Below are positions 36,281-47,495 of a stretch of 64,000 nucleotides of DNA, in pieces. The notes beneath the pieces were generated by a model. The model had not been told where the DNA came from, ran no database searches, and saw nothing but the letters and a program-made list of their open reading frames with translations. Origin of the DNA: Larimichthys crocea (Eukaryota > Chordata > Actinopteri > Sciaenidae); NCBI RefSeq assembly GCF_000972845.2, contig NC_040032.1, positions 5,165,073 through 5,229,072 on the forward strand, written 5' to 3'. The number at the start of each line of letters is the position of its first letter. The stretch's first letter is position 1. A program made the position numbers and the translations under genes.

Positions 36281-37415
36281 TCCAATCCAATCCACTTTAT
36301 TTATATAGCACGATTTTTAGCAAACATAAGGTTTCCAAAGTGCTGTACAACAAGATAAAACACAATAGAAACACAATAAAAACATGAAGTAGACAATAGA
36401 CAACAAAATAAATAAAAACCACTACAAGTAAACTAAATAAAAATATGCATGTATACACATAAAATCAACACTCTACATGGTGTCAAAAGCCAATGAGAAT
36501 AGGTGGGTTTTAAGAAGGATTTTAAAATGAGACAGAGAGGAGGCCTGTCTAATGTGCAGCGGCAATTCATTCCAAAGTTTTGGAGCTGCAACGGCAAACG
36601 CTTGATCCCCTCTAAGCTTAAGCTTAGCTTTACACGGGACTCACACAGGAGGCGTTACAGCAGCGTGACGGCAGCGCCGCAGTTTAGCTACGTCCTTTGC
36701 CCGGCGTCAACTCACACCGGACGCGTGTCAGCCGCGTTACGGCAGCGGAGCGAGCCGGCCGTATTCACGCGAGATCACGAGAGAATCCTGGACGTACGCG
36801 AGACCCCGCGATAAACAGTGTATAAAGAAAACAACAACAACAAACAGCTGACCTTGCTTCTCTGACGTGGAGGAGATTATAAAAAGGATGTGTTGTGTCA
36901 TAAATGATTGTGTGCTGTTCCACTTCAACAATTAGTCTCTCGACGTTCATATTGAGACCCTTTGATCGATCTTTGATCACCTGGTGCCACCGGTCATTAC
37001 GTAATGTTGATGTGAAGTTGTAAAAAGCTACATGAACTGTCTTATTTTGAAAGGGGGCGAAAGTTCATTATGTTGATTCTGTGTCAGATTTCCTGTCTGG
37101 TGTGCAGTGCTCTAGTGAAATTTACGAGGTTTAGCAGCGGCTCGCGGCAAAAATAGAAATGCTATGGAATCCTTGCACCGTGGCGCAGAGAGACACTTCT
37201 GAAGACGCGCCCTGTGAGTGCTCTCATTGACTAGACTGGAAGCTATCTGCTCCGGTGACCGCGGCGCAGCCGTAACGCCTCCGGTGTGAGTGGGCCTTTA
37301 GGCACTGTCAGAAGCAGCTGGTCAGCTGACCTGAGAGAACGGCTAGGAGTATAGGAGTGCAGCAGCTCAGAGGGGTAAGGTGGGGCAAGGCCAGAGATTA
37401 AATTGGGCCGGAGTC
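36281..37415. repeat. Common teleost repeat (LINE-tail-like), split by a Harbinger-like MITE
   Basis: 36281-36632 starts with an ATCCA-type simple end and CACTTTATTTATATAGCACG, then GGTGGGTTTTAAGAAGGATT and CTAATGTGCAGCGGCAATTC. The text continues after the insertion at 37301 (GGCACTGTCAGAAGCAGCTG … GGTAAGGTGGGGCAAGGCCA) as in the consensus I remember. The class (3' part of a LINE or a related repeat) is uncertain; the split is clear. Confidence 0.6.
36633..37297. mobile_element. PIF/Harbinger-like MITE, copy 1
   Basis: 665 bp with inverted ends CACGGGACTCACACAGGAGG and CCTCCGGTGTGAGTGGGCCT, flanked by TTA on both sides (36630-36632 and 37298-37300), the 3-bp target duplication of PIF/Harbinger elements. 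It is GC-rich near the ends and AT-rich inside, with no transposase. It is clearly homologous to copy 2 along its length (GAGCGAGCCGGCCGTATTCA; TTTGATCGATCTTTGATCAC). Confidence 0.75.
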
Positions 37416-39725
37416 CTCCGGAGCTCAGCTCCACCTCCTCACCTCGGCTGTACAGCCAGGTGAGTTCCCTCTTCTGCTTCAGTGTTTACAATAATTATGA
37501 GCGTAGCTACCATTATACGACTTTTTAAAATCATTAGTTTTGACCTCCCCTCTTTTATCAAGTCAAAAATCAGTAGGCTACATCAGTCTGTTCACTCATC
37601 GCTGTTTCCAGAGCGCTGTGCCAGAGCTTCATTATTGAATCCGTTCCGCTTGTTTTTTGATATAAAACCCGAATCAATGAAACTGCAGTCCATGTGTTCA
37701 CTGATACGCGCACATTCTCGCATACCGCACGTACAAACACACACGGTGTTGCTGATGCGCCAGCAGCTTACTGAAACTAAATGTCTATTTTTTCACCTTA
37801 ATGTTTTTGTGACAGGGTCACAGAGACATAAAATGTCAGTTATAAAATCGTTCAGTTAACTAACTGTTAAGAAGCGCTAAACCCGGAGGTCAGCAGACCA
37901 TATAGCATGTAGACAGAGAAATGAAAGGCAAAAGACAAGAGATCTAAGTCCTATTTGGAAAGTTGTGAATTAATTGTAATGACTGGCAACTGCTGATATT
38001 TGGTTTGATGTTGTGACATGTAAGAAAGTTTAGCAAACAATTGATGTAGATTTATGGTGTCAGATTTAATTAACTATGTGAATTTATGGTGTGAGATGTA
38101 AATAAGTAATGCAAATAACAATGTAAATTGATGGGATGTTAAAAAAAAAGATAATATGTGAATTGTGTATATTGTGAATACGTTTTACAAATTGCAGTGT
38201 AGATTGATTGTGAAATGTAGGCTGAATAAGTTGCCAATATGTGAATTGGTGTGAGATATAAATAAGTAGGTTATAAATTGATAAAATATGTATTAAACCT
38301 ATGGTGCGAGGTTGTTTTGAGAGATATTGACCACTGTGAGTGAAGAACAGCTCCCCCTCCTTTCAAAAGCCAATTTAACCACTGCATATGAGTCTTTTAT
38401 CAGTCGAAGCCGGTCAGACAGTGACTCCTCAGGTTTGATTCACTGTGACCCAGAGTGTTCAGGTTTCCCTTAGAGATACGCCGAATCCCTTCAGCACTGC
38501 CAAACCTCAGGGATGCTGTTCTGTAGTCGACATACAGCTCTGACCTCTCCGAACTGTGTCACCCTGTGTGATCCCCACAGAATCAGAAATCAGGAGAAAA
38601 AAACAGGAACTACTGACCGTGGAAGAGGTTTAACTGCAGTTTCCATCAGTCACATTTAGAGTCAGAGGCCATAATCTGATTTACAAGGTCAAAGAGCTTC
38701 ACATATTTGACTGGTTTGTCAGTCATTAATGCACAGCAGTGGTGCCTCCATAAATTGTAACCCTGCCTCCTTGATATTGGTGTTTTATGCTGCAGATTTG
38801 CAACAGCAACAAAGTATGTTTATTTATAAATAATTATATGACTAAATTGATGAATTTCTAGATCACAGGGTTGCATGGCGTTTCCTAAGTTTACTAAAAT
38901 GGTTGGTCATGCTTACAATAATGCACATTACTATCATATCTCCAAAGCTTCATCACCAGGTTGCTAGATTTGCTCTTTTCAGCTCACCTTGTAAATGAAA
39001 CCGTTAAAACCCCCATTTGAACCTTTAAAACGTGATAAAGCAAACCTGCTTTTACAGGCACGAACACCATTTATAGGGCAGATAAAAGGAAAACATTTAG
39101 TTTAAAATTCCGTTTTTTGTTTTCTTTCACTGACACTGCAGCCTTAAACAAATACTCTGCAAATGAGATCAGCCCTCCTAAACTGAATGCAACCATTAAT
39201 GTGATTAGTTACACCTGTGTTTGCCAAGTCAAAATGCCCAGTGTGGGAAAGGTCTTTTTAAAGAGCCTGAACAGAATTTATTCTGGGTGATTAAACCTCA
39301 GCTCAGGTTGAAGTTGGGAGAATCTATGCTGGGAATTACATGAGGTCATTCATTTGGTTCTCAGACACATTAGAATTTTTTTGTCTATGAAATGTATGAG
39401 TATAAATCATTCTGACTTCAGTGATCCCCTGACTTTAACTATAGCACCATCATCAGGTGAAATAAAAAAACTATCAAATGCTTTAATTTATGACTAAATA
39501 CATGCTAAATGAATGCCACTCCCATCAGCCTCAGCTGTACTTTTTGTTTAGTGTTAATTAGTATGTTAGCATGCTAACGTGCTGGCCAAGTTTAGAGAAT
39601 AAGTTTGAGATGAAAACAGGCAAAAGAGATGTCAGTGAATCACAGACTGTGCATGCCCACACAGATGTGAGGGGAGGTCTAATCAGCCACAATGATGAAA
39701 AACATCTGTGTGGGTGTATCAAAGC
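37416..39725. other. No recognised gene
   Basis: 38000-38320 is rich in related short phrases (GATTTATGGTGT.AGAT, TGTGAATTG.TGTGAGATATAAATAAGT) and looks like a decayed tandem array with no constant unit. Nothing else recognised. Confidence 0.35.
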
Positions 39726-39729
39726 AGGC

Positions 39730-40251
39730 TGTTATGACCCAGGGTCATTATTTAGTGTTATGTGTTATTTTTGTGTTATTGTTCCTCCCTGCCTAGGGGT
39801 GGTGCTACCACCTTAGGGTCTCTCCCTCTCTCCAGGTGCTGCCTGCCAATTGGTTAATGGACTGGTGGATCAGCTATAAATGGCCGCCGCTGGATTCATT
39901 CGGCCTCTTCTCTTGACCTTACTCCCAACTGCACCAGGCCGTATTGTATTGTACTGTGTTGTGTTCTGTTAAGTTGTACTGGTCTGCCTTAGCAGACTTT
40001 AGCTTAGCAGTCCAGGTAGTAGTAGGTGTGAGTAGCCCTTTTGGTTTGTCTCTTTTTTTCTCCTGTTTATTTTATAGGGAGGCAGGTTAGAACCCTGTAT
40101 TTTGTTTTCTTGTTTTGGTTAGGTAAGTTAGTTTTGGGTCAGATTGTTTGGCAAGTCACCGTCTTCCCTGGCATCCTGCTGCGACAGACTGTCCGGTAAC
40201 GTAACGTGGATGAACCCATCGTCGGTTCGACAGGAAACTTCTCGTTACTAA
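39730..40251 (+). repeat. Possible solo LTR with promoter-like elements
   Basis: Begins near TGTTATGACCCAGGGTCA and holds CCAAT (39846-39850) and CTATAAA (39874-39880), the spacing of a polymerase II promoter, followed by T-rich text. This fits an LTR of a fish gypsy or endogenous-retrovirus-type element. No internal region, primer-binding site or second LTR was found, and the right end is hidden by the Harbinger-like MITE. Confidence 0.3.
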
Positions 40252-40854
40252 CACGGGACTCACACAGAAGGCGGAACGGCAGCGGAGCGAGCCGGCCGTA
40301 TTCACGCGAGAGAATCCTGGACATACCCGAGACCCCGCGATAAACGGTGTATAAAAAAAACAACAACAACAAACAGCTGACTTTGCTTCTCCGACGTGGA
40401 GGAGATTATAAAAAGCATCTGTTGTGTCATAAATGATTGTGTGTTGTTCCACTTCAACAATTAGTCTCTCGTTGAGACCCTTTGATCGATCTTTGATCAC
40501 CTGATGCCACCGGTTATGACGTAACGTTGATGTGAAGTTGTAAAAAGCTACATGAATTGCGTATTGTGTTTTATTTTGAAAGGGGGCGGAAGTTTATTAT
40601 GTTGATTCTGTGTCGGATTTCCTGTCTGGTGCGCAGTGCTCTGTTGAAATTTACGAGGTTTAGCTCACGGAAGAAATACAAATCCTGCGGAAAGCTCGCG
40701 CCGTGGCGCGGAGAGCCGCTTCTGGGACGCTTCTGAGCCGCGCCTGAACTGCGCCCGGTGTGAGTGCTCTCATTGACTAGACTGGATTCTATTTGCTACG
40801 GTGACCGCGGCGGTGCCGTTACGCTTCCGTTCCGCGTCCTGTGTGAGTTGGCCT
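40252..40854. mobile_element. PIF/Harbinger-like MITE, copy 2
   Basis: 603 bp with the same ends as copy 1 (CACGGGACTCACACAGAAGG … GTGTGAGTTGGCCT), flanked by TAA at 40249-40251 and 40855-40857. It lacks about 90 bp found near the left end of copy 1. Orientation is the same as copy 1. Confidence 0.75.
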
Positions 40855-41860
40855 TAAGCTACGTCTGCCTGCCTATCACACAAAGCAGGAACTGTTAATA
40901 CAGAAGGTGGAAGTGAAATTCACTTCTCATCATCAGCTCAAACTTCATTAGCAGAGCTGTCAACCAGAGACCTAAACTGGGCTGTATAACGTAGCGTATG
41001 CAATAAAATAAAAGTGTGTAATGGTGTCAGGCAGGCCTCAGTTTGAGAGGTCTGGAGGTTCTTTTGTTAAAAATATATATCTTAAGTATGTAAAATCACT
41101 TAACATAGCTATGATAGAAAAGAAAATATTTGGCATTATCTTTCAATAATGTGACGCCTGAGTCTAGACCTGATCTGTCAGACTTGACTGGATGCTCACT
41201 TGAATGGTTGAAAGGTTGAAAACACTGAGTCATTGTCACTTTCCAGTTTCTTACTATCAGTGAAGAAAACGGCAGAAATAAAAAACAAAGCAGGAGACAG
41301 AGGTTCATTACAGCAAAGAGAACCAATTGGCCACACTATAGTTTTTCCGATAGAGCTGGCTAACCACTGCTTTGGGTGATTATAGATTTATCTATCTCTG
41401 CTTCCTCTTCACCTCTTCACACATCACAGACTCTTGCTAAATGTTTCCCTTTGGGGATGAATCAAGGGTGTTTGATAAATTGTGCTCATGTACGAGAGGC
41501 TTTTAACTGTTCTCCGTGAACATGAAGCCACTGAGAGTCACCGGAGCATTTCCAATGGCTTTCCCCCATTATGTTTATGTCAATATTGTTGTTTTATTAT
41601 GTTTTGATTTTTTTTTTATTTTTTATGTGGAGTCTTCTAAACTACACTGTTCCAGCGAGATTAAATATCTTGTTTTCAACTGAAGCAGATTCATTCACAG
41701 CACATAAAAGCTGCTGCCAGAAACAGAAGAATAAATAAGTTGCTGCACTAATCAGTATATTTAATATTAACAAAAGACTGTGTGAAAGTTAGTGTTTTAA
41801 CTAGTGCTGTCAAAATTAACGTGTTAATTTTGGCGATTAATTTTAAACAATTAACGTGTT

Positions 41861-42640
41861 TTAAAAAATGTACGCAATTAACGTGGTTTTGTTTACAGTT
41901 TCTGGTTTGACTGTGTAGACAGGGAGATCTCCAGCTCTTCTCACTACCACATGGACAGTGGACTCCCATTTGTCAGCGAGCTTGTGCTTTCCACGAATAC
42001 GTACGTTCCTGACAAGTACTCTGTCTCCAACGTCCAGAGCAGAAGGAGTCACACGCTTGTCGAACCTTGTTTTGTTCTTTTCAGCTACCCTGGCAGCACT
42101 TCTTGTAGCTATTTTGTAGCTCTCCTCAAGGTGGGATTTGAGGTTCTTTACGTACTGGGAGTGTGACTTCTGTTGCTCTTCTTTGACAGGTAAGCCGAAT
42201 GCAAGGTCAACCAGCAGGCGTGGCTGGCGTCCGAACATTAGCTCATATGGTGTGAACCCAGTCACTTCACTTCTGGTGCAATTGTATGCGTGGGCCAACG
42301 GCTTCACAAAGTCTTTCCAGTGTGACTTATCCTGATTTTCCAGAGTGCCAAGCATGTTTAACAGGGTGCGGTTAAAACGTTCCACTGGGTTGCCCCTTGG
42401 ATGGTAAGGAGTTGTTTGAATTTTCTGTATGCCTGCAACTTTACACAGTTCTTTGATTAGCCACGACTCAAAATCAGGACCTTGGTCGCTGTGCAGTTTC
42501 TCTGGAATGCCATAATGGACGATAAAGTTGTCCCATAAGCACCTTGCAACCGTTCGAGCCTTTTGGTTTGGTGTTGGGATAACCACTGCGTATTTTTTGA
42601 ACGCGCAAATTTGTGCAGCTCGACTCTCTCTTTCTCACAG
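41861..42640 (-). pseudogene. Ty3/gypsy integrase fragment inside the hAT element
   Basis: An open reverse-strand frame of at least 241 codons encodes the integrase core from just after the first catalytic Asp (FKKYAVVIPTPNQKA) through the second Asp (HSDQGPDFES) and the Glu (NPVERFNRTL), then the YNCTRSEVTGFTPYELMFGR block and a C-terminal chromodomain-like or GPY-type strand region (GDRVLVRNV…HKLADKWES). No start codon of its own, no reverse transcriptase, protease or LTR is attached. The first catalytic Asp seems to be lost at the junction, so an active integrase is unlikely. Lack of stops suggests the capture is young. Confidence 0.85.
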
Positions 42641-42930
42641 CTTTTCAACCTAACAAACAATATAAATATTAAAATTTATTATTTATTAATTTAGTTGGTA
42701 TGGGATTTTATTGTTTTCTATCCCTCAGAGGATATTTTCATACCAGTCTTTGGCAATGTCTCCAGCGGAAGAAAGAAAGCGTGAGTGTCTCTTAATTGAT
42801 TCACAGTGGCGTATGCGCCACCCTCTAGTGGAGTAGAGCACTGCACTCCAGTAACCTGTGTGGGTTACATTTACTTCCAGTGGCGGCTGACCCATAACCT
42901 TTGGTCAAATGCGCGGTCAAACATCTATCC

Positions 42931-43239
42931 CATAGACATATATACACAGACACATATACATAGACGTTGCATTGAGCACTGAATCGTACGTCGACGTCGC
43001 CGCCATTTTGGATGTGGCAAAGTAGAGCTTTGTTTCCCAGATATATTAGTGTGTGTGTGAATGCGTCTATAAGAGGCATTAACTTAAAGCACTTTGTAGA
43101 AAGGCGCTTTATGAAGTTGAGTCCATTTTCTTGTATTAGTTTACGGGCAGATCTGCCACATCCAATACGGCGGACGCAATAACGTATCGCAGCAACGGAC
43201 CAACCTGCTCAATGATGCGTCTATGTATATATGTCTATG
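42931..43239. mobile_element. MITE (CATAGACATATA ends), copy 2, intact
   Basis: 309 bp with inverted ends CATAGACATATATACA/CATAGACG…TCATTGAGCA and …TGCTCAATGATGCGTCTATG, flanked by a perfect 8-bp duplication ATCTATCC (42923-42930 and 43240-43247). It is non-coding. It inserted into the hAT element and is related, in opposite orientation, to the split copy at 34.4-35.7 kb. Confidence 0.85.
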
Positions 43240-43754
43240 ATCTATCCTAACTAAAGGAGAGTCTATGGCGGAAGGATGATAAGGACAGACTTTTAGGGGG
43301 AACATTTCATCTTAAAAAGTTGCCCGACGGCTCGTTGGACAAAAACAAGGCAATTTGCAAAGCGAATTTAAATTCCACAGAAGTAACACGACTTTAACAT
43401 ATCACCTCAAAGCAAAACACCCTGCTGAAATTAGCTCCACGGGACCTCGCCAGTCTACACTACAGGAGTGTGGCACTCGTCAGTATATTTCCTCATTCTG
43501 GCTTTTTTCTATTTGCACTGTGCATATGTGCACCTTAAGCCAATAAAATGAATGAATTTAAATATACTTTCTCTGTGTTTATTCTACATTAATTTGATAA
43601 TTTTACATAAATAAATATTCATTATTAGCTTCAGTAAAGTAAGTGCAATTAATTTACTGATAAATTTATTGATAAATTAATCGCGATTAATTACAGACAT
43701 TTTTGCGATTAATTAGTAAAACATTTTTCATCGATTGACAGCCCTAGTTTTAAC

Positions 43755-45200
43755 ATCTTTCAGCTCATTGTAATGGATCATCATGGATCATGGATTTTTA
43801 AAAGAAAAGAGAGAAAAAAGAACTTCCTACTAACTAGTCACAGCTTTAAAAGTAGATGTTACAACCAAGGATAATTAAGTTTAATAACTTTAATTCCTAA
43901 ACCCTAATTTGGTGTAGGCAGCTCTGATGTGTGTAAAAATAATGAAAATCTCATAGAAATCAAATTCTTTTATCTTTGCTTTTTAACTGCTGCAGAAATA
44001 TTCAACCCTCCTTCTACTCCTGCACTACTGTTGCCTCCATTATGAAAATTACACCACCTCTTGCACCCCTACTTATCCCTATCTCCCCCTTTTCTCCCCC
44101 GTTACTGGCAGCTACGACACCGCTCTCATAATTCCTCCTGCTATATGGCTGCCGTCAGGTGATGAAATGGTTTCCTTGACCAGAGCGGGGCCTAGCAGTT
44201 GTTTTAGTGTTTGGGTTTTAGCAGAGCTATAAAGCATCGCTGGCTAACCCCAGCTGACAGAGAGCTATATCTAATAGGCCTGTCGCTCTCGTGCCAAATC
44301 GCTTGCTGCATTTCAATTAAGGGCTCTTCAGGAGAGAAAAAGGCAATATCAAACATGGAGTGACTCAGAGGTGCATGCAATGCATACATACACAGCACTG
44401 ACATAGTTCTTTGTAGAAGAGAGATATTACATGTAGTGTGAACAACAGACTTTAAGCTGCCATGTTATTGCCGAAGCTTCAGGGATGGCATTGTCAGATG
44501 AAGTGAAATAGCTTGACCTTGGTGATCTTATGACCTTTCATTTAGTGCTGTATCAACATACAGACAACACATTTATTAAAAAATCCATCATCAGAAAACA
44601 ACAACACTACAGGTGACTGCATGAATACAGATGACACAACTAAAACACTTTCTGGACCCAAAAGAACCAAGGCGGGGCCAACTATTGATTCAAACTCTGA
44701 CATCATTTAAAGGCCCCCTTCAGTCAAAAATGTGTTTTTGCTCATTCCTACTTCTTTGACCTTCATTGCACAGTGAGTGATTTATCTGCAGTTTGACACT
44801 AGAAGGCTGTTTTCACTTTCAAAGGGGAAAAGTTTGTGTGTGCTCACCTTAAAGCTCAGTTTAAGGACACCGCCATGAATGCTGAGGAGTGACCGTCACC
44901 TGCCGAGGCGAACTCACACAGTCGACCCTCACACATTTCTTTGCAGTTGATTGAGCAACTTCACCAGCCAAAGTTCCCCAAAGTTGAATTTTATGCAAAG
45001 TTAAGGTAAATTCATGCCTGTGAGACCATTCACAAACACAAGAACATACAAGCAGGTCAACTAGTTTGAAAGTCAGTTGTGGCTCAGCAAGTGCGATGTG
45101 GAAACTTCTCCAGTGCAAAATTACTTGGAAGAATGATGTGTCCAGTAGTTAAACCTTTCAAATAAACGATTTCCATATTCATAAATATTAGTATTAGAAT
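43755..45200. other. No recognised gene
   Basis: 44720-44870 (CAGTCAAAAATGTGTTTTTG … TTTTCACTTTCAAAGGGGAA) resembles an old dispersed repeat. 44090-44400 has balanced composition and no repeat signature, so it could be conserved non-coding sequence; this is only a guess. Confidence 0.35.
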
Positions 45201-45379
45201 TAGAGTAGTAGACTTTTTAACAAGGTAAAGTCTGGGTATAGTCTCCTCATGTTACCCAATGTTTTCTGAAGAGAATGTTTTGTGAAGCTTGGAGTGTGGT
45301 GGCTCTGGTGGTCTCCATCTTGGAGTTGAAAGATATGAATAACTCCACTCCTGCAATCAAATACATACGGGAGAGAAGC

Positions 45380-45745
45380 TCCAAGCTTAAGGAGCAAGGG
45401 GCATGACACATTCACCTTCTCTGCCTCTCACAAAGACATGACGGCGTGACCCATCAGACCAAGTACAGATTTCCAAGAAATTCTCTTCTTCTTGTTGGTT
45501 TCCCTCAGTAGTGGTTTATTTGCAGCAATTTGACCATGAAAGCCTCATTCATGGACAGACTTTTCCAAACAGTTGATGTCTGAGGGGCCTTTAACAGACC
45601 ATTTCTGAGGCTGTAACTGTAATGAACTTATCCTCTGCAGCAAGGGTAACTCTTCCTGGGGCAGTCCTCATGAGAGCCAGTTTTATGATAGTGTCACTTG
45701 AGGAGACGTTCAAAGTTCATGTCATGTCTTAAAAATCCCTAGAAT
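45380..45745 (-). pseudogene. Tc1-like transposase N-terminal remnant, reverse strand
   Basis: The reverse strand reads RVTLAAEDKFITVTAS, KAPQTSTVWKSLS, then KPLLRETNKKKR in another frame, then WSDGSRRHVFVRGREGE: the helix-turn-helix half of a Tc1 transposase followed by part of the catalytic region. Several frameshifts; dead copy. Confidence 0.65.
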
Positions 45746-46111
45746 GTAATTTCAAGTAAGCAGTGCATTTCCTGTAATATTTTGTTTCGTTATCAGCCTA
45801 CTATGTAGTCACATGTGATAGCAAGATAGTAAACAGAGGTGAAATGAATGATTACTCCAAATGGGAAAGTATTAGGAAGAGAAGTACATGATATTAGCTC
45901 TGGTTCTTGTACCAGTTAAATATTTTCTATAGTAGTACACTGTAAAAAGTGAAACAAAGTACTGATGGACTGTCATTTTCCTTTTTACTTCACTGGTTCT
46001 TGCCATAATATTGGATACTACAGTAGTTCAGTAGAAGTGATGGTCTCAAAGAAAGCAGGAAATTGCACTAATTAGCTTTGGACAAGGCACACCTGTTAAT
46101 TGAAAATTGTT

Positions 46112-46215
46112 CCAGGTGACTACCTCATGATGCTGTTTGAGAGAAAGCCAAGAGTGTGCAAAGCTGTCATCAAAGCACAAGACGGCTACTTGGTAAAATA
46201 TAAAAGTATCATTTT
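46112..46215 (+). pseudogene. Tc1-like transposase C-terminal segment, forward strand
   Basis: The + strand reads VPGDYLMMLFERKPRVCKAV and then IKAQDGYL, matching the C-terminus (…GDYLMKLVERMPRVCKAVIKAKGGYF) of a Tc1-like transposase. It is preceded by AAGGCACACCTGTTAATTGA, text that accompanies this block in a repeat common in fishes. It faces away from the N-terminal remnant at 45.4-45.7 kb. Confidence 0.6.
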
Positions 46216-47494
46216 ACAATTGAGAGAGAGACAGAGACAGGAATTAGAAAAGAAAACTCTGAGCTTTGTAGATGTTTACAGTGGGACAAAGCTGCAGTCC
46301 AGAGTTTGCATCTGGTCCAGTAAGTAAGTGAGTATAAACACTGGGTTGGTTTCCTATATTCCTATATAATAGAGGTTCATTATTTTGTGCATTGGCATAA
46401 AAGAGGAAGAGAAATGTTTAGTGTTGGGTGAACAAAGATGTAAGCCGGAGAAATGTAAATGTAATAAGTGTGTGTGTGTGTGTGTCCTTCTCTCCTCTTC
46501 AAGAAAAGCTTTAGCCTCTGTACCGTCTGTTCTATTGTGCAGCGACGGTGCCCTCATCAAAGTGAAGCAAAAGGGCGAGGAGAGGGTTCAGCATGCAGTA
46601 CAAAGAACAGACACTGCAAAGGTGTGCGTGTGTGTGTGTGTGTGCTTCAGTCTGGCACCCACTAGAATGGCTGATTGAGATGCCCTTTGTTTTTCAGCTT
46701 CATTTAGAATCAAAATAAGCTTCATGTACACCGAAGTATTCGCAATAAATTTTCAAAGTGTCTCATATGGAAGAAAAATGTGCAGAACAAAAGAAATAAC
46801 TAGCAGTAGACAAACAAGAAAGATCAGAAACTGTGTTTGATACTCAGTGATACTAAGTATTGAGATGGATTGTGTCAGTTTGAGCAAGCAACCTTTTTAA
46901 GTTATGGAAGGCATTTGTTTTTATTTATGGTGATAAATGTTGACTTGACTGAGATTGGGGTCAGCAGTTATGTCAGGTTGATGCAGCTTGAGTTTTAATA
47001 TTAGATACAGTTGACTTTTTTCAGTAGGCTGTCACTTTTTATTACTCCTTCTTGTTCACTAATGAATTCCCCCTAAACCTGCCCTCTCTTTCACATGAAG
47101 TATATACAGTCAAAGTCCTTGCATGCATAAAAGGGATTGCGCATAGAAACATTGCTGCACAGCACTATAAGGGATCCAAAGCTCCTGAGGATACAGATAC
47201 AGAACACCTGAAATCAGCTTGGCGTAAATACAAAAACATTTTTCACGCAGGGCTCAAATGTGCTTCACAGCACTCCACCTCACACATTCCTCTTAACTTT
47301 TTCTTTATTTATAGAACTGTCAACAACTCAACAGTTGGCTCTCCTTTGCAGAAAGGATGCACTACATTCAAACACCAAGGCTCCAAAAGAATAACAAATC
47401 TGAAGTGAATGATTACTTGAGACCAAAAGGTCTTTGTCAGCCAATGTTTACATCCTTGAAAGTTGACCAGAATGAAAGTAAAAGCAAATTGTGT
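46216..47494. other. No recognised gene; two GT microsatellites
   Basis: (GT)n at about 46468-46485 and 46622-46644. Nothing else recognised. Confidence 0.6.
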
Positions 47495-47495
47495 A

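Larger units (their letters stand above)
41802..43746. mobile_element. hAT element carrying a gypsy integrase frame and a BED-finger remnant
   Basis: Ends TAGTGCTGTCAAAATTAA and …ATCGATTGACAGCCCTA form inverted repeats (TAGNGCTGTCAA) and are flanked by a perfect 8-bp duplication GTTTTAAC (41794-41801 and 43747-43754), the hAT hallmark. Near the right end (43290-43480, + strand) frame-shifted text TFHLKKLPDGSLDKNKAICK and FKFHRSNTTLTYHLKAKHP is the BED zinc finger of a hAT transposase (ZBED type); the catalytic body is missing. The left half holds a Ty3/gypsy integrase fragment, and 42931-43239 is an independent MITE. So this is a composite, non-autonomous element. Confidence 0.85.
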
